45,506 nt of DNA. Source: Candidatus Brockarchaeota archaeon (GTDB lineage Archaea > Thermoproteota > EX4484-205 > JAAOZO01). The notes under the pieces are model-generated. The model worked only from the letters and a program-made list of their open reading frames with translations. It made no database searches and was not told the origin of the DNA. The translations under genes and the position numbers were made by a program. The stretch covers positions 1 through 45,506 of the forward strand of contig JAFNIV010000013.1 in assembly GCA_017601145.1 (NCBI GenBank), given 5' to 3'. Positions 34,476 through 43,985 of this stretch are shown here, piece after piece. Position 1 is the first letter of the stretch; the number at the start of each line of letters is the position of its first letter.

Positions 34476-36331
34476 GTAAAGAAGCTGAGAAAGAAAAAAT
34501 AATTGGAATAGATTTAGGAACAACAAACTCTGCAGCAGCGATAGTTGAAGGTGGTAAGCCAATAATAATACCAAGCGCAGAAGGTCCAACTGTTGCTGGT
34601 AAGATGTTTCCTTCAGTAGTAGCCTTCACAAAAGATGGAGAAATCCTAGTTGGAGAGCCAGCAAAACGTCAAGCTACTGTAAATCCTGAAGGCACGATAT
34701 TTGAAATTAAGAGAAAGATGGGTACAAACTACAGAGTTAAAGTTTATGGAAAAGAGTATACGCCAGAGCAAATATCTGCTTTTATTCTTCAAAAGATAAA
34801 GAGAGATGCAGAGCAGTATCTTGGTTATCCAATCAAGAAGGCAGTAATCACAGTTCCTGCACACTTTAACGATAACCAAAGACAAGCTACAAAGGATGCT
34901 GGAGAAATAGCTGGTCTTGAAGTTGTTAGAATAATAAATGAACCAACTGCTGCTTGTTTAGCTTATGGAATAGACAAGCTTGAAAAAGAAATGAAAATCT
35001 TAGTATTTAGCTTTGGAGGAGGCACACACGACGTTACAGTAATGGATTTTGGTCAGGGGGTCTTCCAAGTTTTAGCAACGAGTGGAGATACACAAACTGG
35101 AGGTGCTGACGTTGATAATGCAATAGTACAATACTTAATTGAGGAGTTTAAGAAGGAAACTGGAATTGACTTAAGTAAGGTTAACGATAAAATGGTAATG
35201 TACAGGCTTAAGGAGGCTGCGGAAAAAGCAAAAATTGAACTTTCAACCCTACTTCAAACTACAATAGATATACCCTTCTTATACTATGATCCCTCTGGGC
35301 CAAAGCATTTGCATGTGGTACTTACTAGAGCAAAACTTGAGGAACTTGCAATGCCAATAGTAAGAAAAGTGGGAGATACGATAATGCGTGTCTTAGAAGA
35401 TGCAAAGTTAACTCCAAAAGATGTTGATAAGGTTATATTGATTGGAGGTATGACAAGGATGCCTTTAGTACAAAGATACGTTGAAGAAGTAACTGGTAAA
35501 AAAGTAGAAAGAGGAGTAGACCCAATGGAAGCTGTGGCTATTGGTGCTGCAATTCAGGGTGCAGTACTAACTGGAGAGGTAAAGGACATTGTTCTTCTAG
35601 ACGTTACTCCGTTAAGCTTAGGTGTTGAAACTCTAGGTGGGGTATTTACGAAGATAATTGAAAGGAATACAACTATTCCAGTTAGAAAAAGTCAAATATT
35701 CACAACAGCTGCAGATAATCAAACAACAGTAACTATACATATACTGCAAGGAGAACGACCCATGGCTGCAGACAACGTTAGCTTAGGGATGTTTAATTTA
35801 ACGGGAATACCTCCAGCACCAAGAGGAATCCCTCAAATTGAAGTTACATTTGACATAGATGCGAATGGAATACTGCATGTAACTGCAAAGGATTTAGGAA
35901 CCGGAAAACAGGCTGGAATTACCATAACTGGTTCAACGAAGTTATCAAAAGAAGAAAAAGAAAGATTGATAAAAGAAGCTGAAATGTATGCTGAGCAAGA
36001 TAAAAAGAAGAGGGAAGAGGCTGAGTTAAGGAATGAAGCTGACTCTCTAATATATACTGCAGAAAAAACTGTAAGAGAATTAGGAGACAAGATTGGAAAG
36101 GAGAACGTAGATAAGATAAACAATGCAATTAACGAACTAAGGATAGCTCTTGGAGAAAAAGATATTGAAAAGATAAAACAGAAAAAGGATGCGCTCTCAA
36201 AAGTATTACAGGAAGCTGGAACTGTAATCTATCAGCAAGCTGCTCAACAAACTCAAAGGCAAGAAACTTCTGAAAAGAAAGAAGAAAAGGTTAGAGATGC
36301 TGAGTATAAAGCTGAAGATGAAAAGAAATGA
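34472..36331 (+). CDS. dnaK: DnaK (Hsp70) chaperone with altered phosphate-2 motif
   Basis: The 619-residue chaperone has phosphate-1 [11 protein letters not shown] (about residues 10-21), the connect-1 [12 protein letters not shown] with Glu157, the adenosine motif [12 protein letters not shown], the linker [13 protein letters not shown] and a helical lid. It lacks the usual D in phosphate-2: where most Hsp70s have FDLGGGTFDV, this reads [10 protein letters not shown] (Ser180, His186, Asp187). DnaK refolds proteins with DnaJ and GrpE, both present here. In archaea DnaK is a patchily distributed gene usually explained by transfer from bacteria. Confidence 0.96.
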   Translation: MSKEAEKEKIIGIDLGTTNSAAAIVEGGKPIIIPSAEGPTVAGKMFPSVVAFTKDGEILVGEPAKRQATVNPEGTIFEIKRKMGTNYRVKVYGKEYTPEQISAFILQKIKRDAEQYLGYPIKKAVITVPAHFNDNQRQATKDAGEIAGLEVVRIINEPTAACLAYGIDKLEKEMKILVFSFGGGTHDVTVMDFGQGVFQVLATSGDTQTGGADVDNAIVQYLIEEFKKETGIDLSKVNDKMVMYRLKEAAEKAKIELSTLLQTTIDIPFLYYDPSGPKHLHVVLTRAKLEELAMPIVRKVGDTIMRVLEDAKLTPKDVDKVILIGGMTRMPLVQRYVEEVTGKKVERGVDPMEAVAIGAAIQGAVLTGEVKDIVLLDVTPLSLGVETLGGVFTKIIERNTTIPVRKSQIFTTAADNQTTVTIHILQGERPMAADNVSLGMFNLTGIPPAPRGIPQIEVTFDIDANGILHVTAKDLGTGKQAGITITGSTKLSKEEKERLIKEAEMYAEQDKKKREEAELRNEADSLIYTAEKTVRELGDKIGKENVDKINNAINELRIALGEKDIEKIKQKKDALSKVLQEAGTVIYQQAAQQTQRQETSEKKEEKVRDAEYKAEDEKK

Positions 36332-36404
36332 ATAAACATTTGCTCCAGCAAGGAAAACTAATGATCTTTATGTTTTCTTTAATTTACTTTTGTAGAAAGA
36401 TAAG

Positions 36405-37493
36405 ATGAGTAGCAAGAAAGATTATTACGAAATACTTGGTGTTTCTAGAAATGCTACTAAAGAAGAGATAAAGCGAGCATTTAGACAACTGGCTCTAAAA
36501 TATCATCCTGACAGAAACAAATCTCCAGAAGCTGAAGAGAAGTTTAAAGAAATTTCAGAAGCTTATGCTGTTCTTTCTGATGATGAAAAAAGAAGATTAT
36601 ACGATATGTATGGTCATGAAGGAATATCTGGAAGATATACTACTGAAGATATATTCAGAGGAGCTGATTTTGAAGATTTATTTAGAGACTTAGGTTTTGA
36701 TTTCGGGTTTGAGGACATATTTGAAAGATTTTTTGGTTTTAAACCTGAATTTGAGCGAAGAAGACGAGACTTAACATACGACTTAGAAGTTACATTAGAA
36801 GAAGTTTCAACTGGAGTAGAGAAGGAAATTGAATTTTATAAGTCAGAAAAATGTGATATGTGCGGAGGAACTGGAGCAAAACCAGGTACAAAGCCAAAAA
36901 CATGTCCAAGGTGTAGTGGAACAGGAAGAGAACGTCACGTAAGAACTATGGGCTTTGCTAGGCTTTATACAGAAACAACATGTAGTCTATGTCATGGTAA
37001 AGGCTCCATAATAGATGTTCCATGCCCTAAGTGTGGTGGTAGCGGAGTAATAAGAAAAGTACGGAAGGTCAAATTAAAAGTTCCTGCTGGTGCTTACGAT
37101 GGACTCACGCTAAGACTTAAAAATGAAGGTGATTATGATCCTGATTCTAAGAAATATGGAAACTTATACGTTATAATCCATATAAGACCTCATAAGTTGT
37201 TTATTAGAGAAGAAGACAACTTAATTTACGATGCTAAGGTAAGCTTTCCAACAGTTGCACTAGGGGGTGAAATCGAAGTTCCTACTTTGAATGGAAGTAC
37301 TAAGCTAAAGATACCTCCTGGAACTCAGCATGGAACTATCTTTACGCTGAAAGGAAAAGGCTTACCTCACTTAGATAGTTATGGAAGAGGAGACGAACTA
37401 GTTAGAATAAATGTTGTGATTCCTAAAAACTTAACAAAACGACAAGTTGAACTACTTAGAGAATTTGAAAGAGAAAGTTACAAGACAACTTAA
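36405..37493 (+). CDS. dnaJ: DnaJ co-chaperone
   Basis: The 362-residue protein has an N-terminal J domain with YHPDRN (about residues 32-37), a Gly/Phe region ([14 protein letters not shown]) and four zinc-finger repeats: [24 protein letters not shown] and CPKCGGSG (about residues 149-213). C-terminal substrate-binding domains follow. It is a type I DnaJ that stimulates DnaK ATPase. The TTTAATTTA box before it suggests its own promoter, 73 bp after dnaK. Confidence 0.96.
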   Translation: MSSKKDYYEILGVSRNATKEEIKRAFRQLALKYHPDRNKSPEAEEKFKEISEAYAVLSDDEKRRLYDMYGHEGISGRYTTEDIFRGADFEDLFRDLGFDFGFEDIFERFFGFKPEFERRRRDLTYDLEVTLEEVSTGVEKEIEFYKSEKCDMCGGTGAKPGTKPKTCPRCSGTGRERHVRTMGFARLYTETTCSLCHGKGSIIDVPCPKCGGSGVIRKVRKVKLKVPAGAYDGLTLRLKNEGDYDPDSKKYGNLYVIIHIRPHKLFIREEDNLIYDAKVSFPTVALGGEIEVPTLNGSTKLKIPPGTQHGTIFTLKGKGLPHLDSYGRGDELVRINVVIPKNLTKRQVELLREFERESYKTT

Positions 37494-37502
37494 ATGTACT
37501 CC

Positions 37503-39182
37503 TTATGCTTTCTTTTCTTCTTTTCTATCTAGTTCAATTTCCGGTAACTGGCTTTCTAACTTTTGCTCAACTTTTGCTCCTTCTCTTGTCATAGCTTCTA
37601 AATGTGAGTAATATCTAAATATAACATTAGCTACATTTCTGTAGTTTCTTATGTTATTTTTCAACAACCATTTTAGTAAAAGTTCTCTTCTTTCAATTTC
37701 AAATATATACGCATTTTCCTTTCTGCCACTTCTTAAACTTGCATTCTTTAAATGTTCACTTTCTTCAACGTTTATTTCATATTCATCTGTCCTAGGATTC
37801 CACCTCGCTATTTCTTTTGGAGTTCCATCTTTTAAAATTTCCCAAACTCTCCTAATTCTTCTTCCAAAGGTTACACCTTCCACTCCTACCTTTGGTAGTA
37901 TAACTCTTTCAACCAAAACTGCAACGTTCATCAGTGGAATATAAGATGGAGCTACATTCATTGGAGGGCTTGTAAGCCTCTTTACCGCATAGTCTAAGTC
38001 TTCAGCATGTATCGTGCTGAGACCACCATGTCCAGTTGCCATCGCTTGGAACAACACGAAGGCTTCTTCTCCCCTTATTTCTCCTACCACAATGTAATCT
38101 GGTCTGTATCTTAATGAAGTTCTAACTAAATCATACAATGTTACTTCTCCTATTTTCGATCCTCCTAAGCCATAGCTTGAACGAGAAACAAACTGGACCC
38201 AATTTTCGTTTGGAATGTTAAGTTCTGCTGTTTCTTCAACAGTAACTATCTTTAGTCCAGGCTTCAGTAAGTTTGTTAGTGCATTTAAAAATGTAGTCTT
38301 TCCAGCACCAGTTCCACCCATTACCATTATTGTTAATCTATTTTCTATGATTAACCAAAAGTATGCTGCTAGTCTTGGATTTAAAGTTCCAAAACTTATT
38401 AGGTCAATAATACTTAAAGGTTCTTCTCTAAACTTTCTTATAGTAAATGTTGAACCTGCACCTGAAACTTCTTTACCATAAGTGGCAGCTAACCTATGTT
38501 TTTCTGGAAGCATGGCATCAACTATTGGGAACGCAGTACTTATATGACGTCCTGCAAGATGGGCAAGCTTAACAACAAGGTCATTCAATGCTTCGTCATC
38601 TATAATTTTTAAGTTCGTTGAAATGCTCTCATACTTTCTATGCCATACAAACAAGGGACGATTAACTCCATCGCAGGATATGTCTTCAATGTTTGGATCT
38701 TGTATCATAACGTTAATTGGCCCGTAACCAATTAGATCTCTCCTCACATAGTACTTTATTTTATCTAAAGAATCTTTGTTACTCATCTTTAAAAATTTTT
38801 TATACTTGTTAATTATTCTATCAACTTCGCTTAAAACGTAAATTTTAGTGTCTTGAGTTTGTTCCTTTGGTGGTAAGAGCTCTTTTGAAAGAATATCAAC
38901 TAATTTTTTGTAAGATTCTTCTTCTTTATCATCTAACTTTACTTCATCAACAAAGTAGTAAATAGCCCGTCCCCTTTCTTCTACCTCCGCTATAACAACT
39001 CTCGCGAATGGCTTTTCTATTTCATAAGTTTCAACAATCTTTGCATTGCTTGGTAAAGGGGAAAATTGAAATGGATTGATTTTTACTACTTTTTTCTTTT
39101 TTTGCTCCTTCTTTTCTTCGCGTTTTTCTTCCTCTTTTTTTCCTGGTTCAGTAGCTTCCTTTTTCTCAACTTTTGCTTGCAA
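37503..39182 (-). CDS. Type II/IV secretion system ATPase (GspE/VirB11-like)
   Basis: The 559-residue protein starts with a Lys/Glu-rich tail (about 40 residues). It then has the PilT/VirB11 core: FTIRKFREEPL, Walker A GGTGAGKTTF (about residue 290), the Asp box TVEETAEL, the His box region MATGHGGLSTIHAED and RYRPDYIVVGEIRG. Relatives power archaeal pili, archaella or secretion. The membrane platform partner (TadC/FlaJ-like) is not next to it, so its system is not known. Start is TTG 39182, near the transcription start predicted by a TTTTTTATA box. Confidence 0.9.
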   Translation of the reverse strand: MQAKVEKKEATEPGKKEEEKREEKKEQKKKKVVKINPFQFSPLPSNAKIVETYEIEKPFARVVIAEVEERGRAIYYFVDEVKLDDKEEESYKKLVDILSKELLPPKEQTQDTKIYVLSEVDRIINKYKKFLKMSNKDSLDKIKYYVRRDLIGYGPINVMIQDPNIEDISCDGVNRPLFVWHRKYESISTNLKIIDDEALNDLVVKLAHLAGRHISTAFPIVDAMLPEKHRLAATYGKEVSGAGSTFTIRKFREEPLSIIDLISFGTLNPRLAAYFWLIIENRLTIMVMGGTGAGKTTFLNALTNLLKPGLKIVTVEETAELNIPNENWVQFVSRSSYGLGGSKIGEVTLYDLVRTSLRYRPDYIVVGEIRGEEAFVLFQAMATGHGGLSTIHAEDLDYAVKRLTSPPMNVAPSYIPLMNVAVLVERVILPKVGVEGVTFGRRIRRVWEILKDGTPKEIARWNPRTDEYEINVEESEHLKNASLRSGRKENAYIFEIERRELLLKWLLKNNIRNYRNVANVIFRYYSHLEAMTREGAKVEQKLESQLPEIELDRKEEKKA

Positions 39183-39621
39183 GTTCTTGATACTATAAAA
39201 AATGCATAGACTTAAGTCTTTCGTTTAACATTTGTTTAGAGTTCCTAAAATAAAAAAGAAGCACTTTTAATCAATTCTTAATGGTTTCTTTAAAAAGTTA
39301 ACATAGAAGCTGAATACTTAACTAACTATTTTTCTTTTTTATTTGTTACATAGATTTAAGCTTTAAAATAAAGCTTAGAGTTAAGAAAGTTTAATTTTTC
39401 TCAAAACTTTGATTTCTTAACTAGTAGTTCATTAACTAACGTTTCTTCTGTCTTCCAGTTTATGGCAGAGCTAAGAAATCGTGCTTTGAAAATAAGCCCT
39501 CTTTGTTTTGAAACCTTAACTTTCATAATTCCTGCATTCTTCCAGACTGGTGTTAAATCATAGATAGCTTTAAGTTGAAACCCCAAAATAAAGAAAAATT
39601 TATATACTTGATATTTTAACT
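39183..39621. other. A+T-rich divergent intergenic region
   Basis: This 439-bp spacer separates the divergent secretion ATPase and thrC. It holds their promoters, including TTTATATAC at about 39599-39607 for thrC, and one possible short leftward gene (39401-39586). The remainder has runs of T and A and no clear hairpin or RNA gene. Confidence 0.5.
39401..39586 (-). CDS. Possible small basic protein of about 61 residues
   Basis: A leftward frame from TTG 39586 reads MGFQLKAIYDLTPVWKNAG and continues to KKSKF. Its composition (mixed, Lys-rich, few repeats) looks more like coding sequence than most shadow frames, and no other gene occupies the stretch. An in-frame ATG gives a shorter MKVKVSKQRG start. 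The thrC TATA box could also act toward this gene. I recognise no family, and it could be chance. Confidence 0.35.
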   Translation of the reverse strand: MGFQLKAIYDLTPVWKNAGIMKVKVSKQRGLIFKARFLSSAINWKTEETLVNELLVKKSKF

Positions 39622-40854
39622 TTGTGCTGTGATGAATATGCGCCAAACAGATTAGTGTGTACAAAATGTGGCAAAGAGTTTAACTTACTTGAAAAACGAA
39701 TAGTTTGCGATTGTGGTGGGCTTCTAGAAATTAGACTTAACAAGAGCGCTTCTAAGCTTTCATGGAATTCATTTAGAAAGAGAAAGTTTAATCTATGGAG
39801 ATATAGAGATCTAATTCCACTACCAAAGGATACAACTATAATTACTATGGGCGAGGGCGGAACTCCACTTATTTCTTCGTTCTCAATCTCAAAAGAGCTA
39901 GGATTAAACGAATTCTTCATTAAGTTTGAAGGCTCCAATCCTACTGGAAGCTTCAAGGATAGAGGGATGAGTGTTGCAGTATCCTTTGCAAATTATCTTG
40001 GAGTAAAAGTAGTTGCCTGTGCATCAACTGGAAATACCTCGTCAAGCATGTCTGCCTACGCAAGAAGGGCAAGAATTGAACCAGTAATAGTAGTTCCAAA
40101 GAATAAAGTAGCAAAGGGTAAGTTGTCACAAAGTATTCTGTATGGTGCTACAACAATCGCGATTGAAGGAAACTTTGATAATGCTCTAGAAGTAGTACTT
40201 CGAGCAAGCTCTTTAGGCTTGATCTATCCATTAAACTCTATTAATCCTTGGCGAATAGAAGGACAAAAGACTGTTGCATTTGAAATAGTTGATGAGCTTA
40301 ACAAAGTTCCAGACTGGATCGCTTTACCAGTTGGAAACGCTGGGAACATTTCAGCAATATGGAAAGGTCTCCTTGAACTAAAAGAATTTGGCTTAGTAAA
40401 GAAACTTCCAAAACTACTTGCGGTTCAAGCAAGTGGAGCTGCACCATTAGTGAATGCTTTTAGAAAAGGCCTAGAAGTTCCAGAACCAATAAACGAACCT
40501 GAAACCATAGCTACAGCGATAAGGATAGGAAATCCTGCTAGTGGGCAAAGAGCTCTAAAAGCAGTAAGAGAAAGTAAAGGCTGCTTTATATCAGTTAAGG
40601 ATGAAGAGATCATAAGAGCGCAAAAGCTACTAGCAAGGTACGAAGGTATTGGAGTTGAACCTGCTAGTGCTGCTGCTGTTGCAGGAATACTAAATGTTTT
40701 AGAAGACATAGTAAGGAAAGATGAAAGTGTAGTTGCAATTGCAACAGGTCATGCTCTTAAGGATCCTGATGTAAATTCATCCCATGAATATTCTTTACTA
40801 AATGCTTTAAATATTGACGAGGCAGTTGGCCTGCTAAGAAAACTAACAACTTAA
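39622..40854 (+). CDS. thrC: Threonine synthase
   Basis: The 410-residue PLP enzyme begins with a zinc-ribbon-like CTKCGKEF...CDCGGL, then has FEGSNPTGSFKDRGMSVAV with the PLP lysine (about residue 114), the CASTGNTSSSMSAYA phosphate-binding region and GVEPASAAAVAG. It converts O-phosphohomoserine to threonine. The start is TTG 39622, about 20 bp after the TATA box; GTG 39655 is a later alternative that still keeps the zinc-ribbon cysteines. First gene of the five-gene threonine operon. Confidence 0.95.
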   Translation: MCCDEYAPNRLVCTKCGKEFNLLEKRIVCDCGGLLEIRLNKSASKLSWNSFRKRKFNLWRYRDLIPLPKDTTIITMGEGGTPLISSFSISKELGLNEFFIKFEGSNPTGSFKDRGMSVAVSFANYLGVKVVACASTGNTSSSMSAYARRARIEPVIVVPKNKVAKGKLSQSILYGATTIAIEGNFDNALEVVLRASSLGLIYPLNSINPWRIEGQKTVAFEIVDELNKVPDWIALPVGNAGNISAIWKGLLELKEFGLVKKLPKLLAVQASGAAPLVNAFRKGLEVPEPINEPETIATAIRIGNPASGQRALKAVRESKGCFISVKDEEIIRAQKLLARYEGIGVEPASAAAVAGILNVLEDIVRKDESVVAIATGHALKDPDVNSSHEYSLLNALNIDEAVGLLRKLTT

Positions 40855-40874
40855 GTTTAAAGGAGATGAGACTA

Positions 40875-41852
40875 ATGTTTCATTTCAACCTAAAAGAAGT
40901 AATGAATACTTCATTGAAAGTTGAGGTTCCAGCATCTATTGCAAACATTGGTCCTTGTTTTGATATAGCATCTGTTGCAATAAGTTTATTTAAAGATGAA
41001 GTTGAAGTAATAGTTAAAGAAGGAACTGGCAAAGTAGAAGTTGAAGTAATAAATAAAACCGTACCAGAAGGTAATCAAAATACTGCTTACGGAGCTGCGA
41101 AGTCTATAATTGAAAGTTACAACGTTAATAACTTAAATGTTCTAATAAAAGTGAAAAAAGGAATTCCTATTGCTGCTGGCTTAGGGAGCTCAGGTGCAAC
41201 TGCTGCAGCAGTAACTTTTGGTCTTTCAAAGTTACTAAGCATTGACTTAAACAAAGAAGAAATGGTCTATCATGCTGGTAATGGTGAGTCGATTGTAAGT
41301 GGAGTTCCACATTATGACAACGTTTCAGCATCTCTCTTTGGTGGTGTTGTTCTAGTAGACCCTAATACTATGAAAGTTATAAGACTAAATGCTCCAAACT
41401 TTCATCTTGCCTTAATTACTCCAAAAATAGAGTTTGGAAACTTTAAAACTAAACTTGCTAGAAGCATACTGCCAAAAACGATTGATATTAGAACTCATGT
41501 GATGCAGAGCTTTCAGGTTGCAAAGTTAATCACTGGAATTCTAAACAACGACTTAAAGCTAATTGGGGAAGCTGCATCAAGTGATCTTATTGTCGAGAAA
41601 GAAAGGAGTAAACTGATTCCATTTTACTGGGAAGCAAAGAAACTAGCACTTTCAGAAGGTGCTTTAGGCTTTAACATCTCAGGTGCAGGGCCTACAGTGT
41701 TTGCAGTTTGTAGTAGTGAAAGTACAGCAACTAACGTTGCAAAATCAGTTTCAAGTTTTTTCATAAGTCATGGTGTAGAAGCTTCTCATTTCGTAACTAC
41801 TCCAAGTCAACATGGTGCGAAAGTAGTTGAAGGAGGTAATTACAATGAATAG
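40875..41852 (+). CDS. thrB: Homoserine kinase
   Basis: The GHMP kinase is about 325 residues long and has LKVEVPASIANIGPCFD at its start and the nucleotide-binding GIPIAAGLGSSGATAAAV (about residues 97-114). GFNISGAGPTVFAV closes the C-terminal motif. It phosphorylates homoserine to supply ThrC. Three in-frame ATGs exist (40866, 40875, 40902). GGAGATGA before 40875 favours that one; 40902 would give the length closest to other members. It overlaps the hom gene. Confidence 0.94.
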   Translation: MFHFNLKEVMNTSLKVEVPASIANIGPCFDIASVAISLFKDEVEVIVKEGTGKVEVEVINKTVPEGNQNTAYGAAKSIIESYNVNNLNVLIKVKKGIPIAAGLGSSGATAAAVTFGLSKLLSIDLNKEEMVYHAGNGESIVSGVPHYDNVSASLFGGVVLVDPNTMKVIRLNAPNFHLALITPKIEFGNFKTKLARSILPKTIDIRTHVMQSFQVAKLITGILNNDLKLIGEAASSDLIVEKERSKLIPFYWEAKKLALSEGALGFNISGAGPTVFAVCSSESTATNVAKSVSSFFISHGVEASHFVTTPSQHGAKVVEGGNYNE

Positions 41853-42852
41853 GATTTTCTTGTGTGGTTTTGGGAATGTTGGAAGAGCTTTCGTAAAGCT
41901 AGTACTTTCTAAAAAGGAGTTGATTGCGAAGCGAAACTATGACCTTAAAATTGTAGGAATACTAGATTCAAATGGAGCTGCACTAGATGCTAAAGGCTTT
42001 ACCGAGGAAGATCTAATTGGCTTACTTAATACAAGAAGAGGAGAAGTTTCTAGTACTGAGAAAGGAAGAAAAAAGATTAGTTTTGAAGAAGCTTTAAGTA
42101 TAACTCAGCCAAATATTGTCGTAATAGCAACTCCAACTGTTTACTCTAAGGATAGCCCAGGAATCTATCTTTCATTAACAGCTTTGAGGAATGGTTGTAA
42201 CATTGTGACTGCTGATAAATCTCCATTGGCACTAATGTTTAAAGATATGATGATGGAATCTTCTAAAAGAAATTTAAAATTTAAGTATAAAGCGACTGTT
42301 ATGGCTGGGACTCCAATAATAGATATGCTTTCTCAAATTAAGCTTTATGACATTGAAGAAGTTGAAGGAATACTAAATGGTTCAACAAACTATATATTAT
42401 CAAAAGTTTCTAGAGATTTCTTATCTTTTGAAGAAGCCTTAGCCAGCGCTAAAGCATTAGGAATTCTTGAGTCTGATCCAAAACTAGATCTAGAGGGCTT
42501 AGATGCTGCTGCTAAATTAGTAATAATTGCAAACACTTTAGGTTACGATCTGAAGATAGAAGAAGTAAAAAGAACTTCAATAACAAATCAAGAAGAAAAA
42601 ATAAAATCAATTCTAAAAAAGAATAAAGTTCCAAAGTATGTGGGTATATTAAACTTTAGTCTAGGGAAAGCTCAGATAAAACTTTCTGGATATCCTTATT
42701 CAGATCCAATGAGTAACGTTAATGATACTCTTAATGCAATTAGGATCAAATCTTCTATTAATAATATCTTCATAGTTGGAAAGGGTGCTGGTCCTCTAGA
42801 AACTGCTCATGCTCTTCTTAGTGATGTAGTGTCGATAATTGAAGGTTGTTAA
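41845..42852 (+). CDS. hom: Homoserine dehydrogenase
   Basis: The 335-residue monofunctional enzyme begins MNRIFLCGFGNVGRAFVKL (Rossmann fold). It has TADKSPLAL with the conserved lysine, EGILNGSTNYIL, ESDPKLDLEGLDAAAKLVI near residue 210 and the FIVGKGAGPLETAHALLSD end. There is no C-terminal ACT domain, as usual in archaea. ATG 41845 follows AAGGAGGT by about 6 bases and overlaps thrB by 8 bp. Confidence 0.95.
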   Translation: MNRIFLCGFGNVGRAFVKLVLSKKELIAKRNYDLKIVGILDSNGAALDAKGFTEEDLIGLLNTRRGEVSSTEKGRKKISFEEALSITQPNIVVIATPTVYSKDSPGIYLSLTALRNGCNIVTADKSPLALMFKDMMMESSKRNLKFKYKATVMAGTPIIDMLSQIKLYDIEEVEGILNGSTNYILSKVSRDFLSFEEALASAKALGILESDPKLDLEGLDAAAKLVIIANTLGYDLKIEEVKRTSITNQEEKIKSILKKNKVPKYVGILNFSLGKAQIKLSGYPYSDPMSNVNDTLNAIRIKSSINNIFIVGKGAGPLETAHALLSDVVSIIEGC

Positions 42853-42854
42853 AG

Positions 42855-43985
42855 ATGAAGGAAGTAGTTGTTGTTAAAATTGGTGGTTCTCTACTTAAGG
42901 ATGCTTCTAGTTATGAAAGCGTTGCCAATCAAATTAAGGATTACTTTAACAACAATGAAACTTTAGTTGTTGTATCTGCTATGAGCGGCGTTACTGATGC
43001 CATACTTTCTTCGTTGAGTAGAGAAATAAAGTCTCTAGAGTATGTAGAGTCACGTTATACAGAAGCAGCTTCACTCCTAGGAGGAGAAAGCTTAGTCAAG
43101 GAAGTTCAAGAGCAATTAGACAACTTAAGACGAACAGTAATGGCATTTCAAAAAACTAAAGATAAAAATGTTTTTGATTATGCTTTAAGCTTTGGAGAAA
43201 AAATAAGCAAGAGATTGATGATGACAGCACTTGAGAACCTCGAATTAAAAACAGCAAACATTAACTCAACAGAAATAATAATAGTAAGTGAGCTTTTTGG
43301 TTCGATAGACTACAATTTAACGTTCAACAGAACAAGAGATTTTATCCTCAAGTGTTTTAATGATTCAAGGATGCCAATTATGGAAGGGTTCATATGTGGA
43401 GACTTAGGCGGGTATACTCATACGCTTGGAAGAGGAGGCTCTGATTACACTGCAACCATAGTTGGGACTGCTCTTGATGCAAAAACTGTTTACTTACTTA
43501 CTGATACCCCTGGGATACTATCTATAAATGGTGTGTTTGAAGTGAAGCCAAGAGTTGTTGAGTTCATGAGTTTTGAAGAAGCATACGAAGCTAGTTTATA
43601 CGGTGTTAAGAAACTTCATAGAAAAACATTTGAACCAATAATTATATTTCATCCAAAAACTAGAGTTCTGGTTGGTATGATTGAAAATTCAAAAACATGT
43701 ATAAGCTGGGACATTCCAGAAAACTATGTAAACACTATAAAACTCATAGCCTATAAAAATCAAGCAAACAAACATTCTAAAGTTGCTCTCATTGGAAATA
43801 GAGCGAAACAGCTTAGCCTTCTAGAAAATGTAACTCAGTTATTGCGACAACTAAGAATACAAGTAAGAGAGCTAAAGTTTAGTGCTGATAAGCCTAAGTT
43901 AGAGTTTACAATAAACAAAGATTACCTTAAAGAACTAATCTATAGCCTTCATGAAAGCTTCATAGGGGGTGATAAGACTGGATAA
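42855..43985 (+). CDS. Aspartate kinase, short form
   Basis: The 376-residue kinase begins MKEVVVVKIGGSLLKD, with VVSAMSGVTDA (about residue 40), GEKISKRLM, LGRGGSDYTATIVGTAL and LLTDTPGILSI. After the catalytic domain (about residue 290) only some 85 residues remain, room for a single ACT-like domain, whereas most aspartate kinases have two. This suggests changed feedback control. It is 2 bases behind hom and overlaps asd. Confidence 0.92.
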   Translation: MKEVVVVKIGGSLLKDASSYESVANQIKDYFNNNETLVVVSAMSGVTDAILSSLSREIKSLEYVESRYTEAASLLGGESLVKEVQEQLDNLRRTVMAFQKTKDKNVFDYALSFGEKISKRLMMTALENLELKTANINSTEIIIVSELFGSIDYNLTFNRTRDFILKCFNDSRMPIMEGFICGDLGGYTHTLGRGGSDYTATIVGTALDAKTVYLLTDTPGILSINGVFEVKPRVVEFMSFEEAYEASLYGVKKLHRKTFEPIIIFHPKTRVLVGMIENSKTCISWDIPENYVNTIKLIAYKNQANKHSKVALIGNRAKQLSLLENVTQLLRQLRIQVRELKFSADKPKLEFTINKDYLKELIYSLHESFIGGDKTG

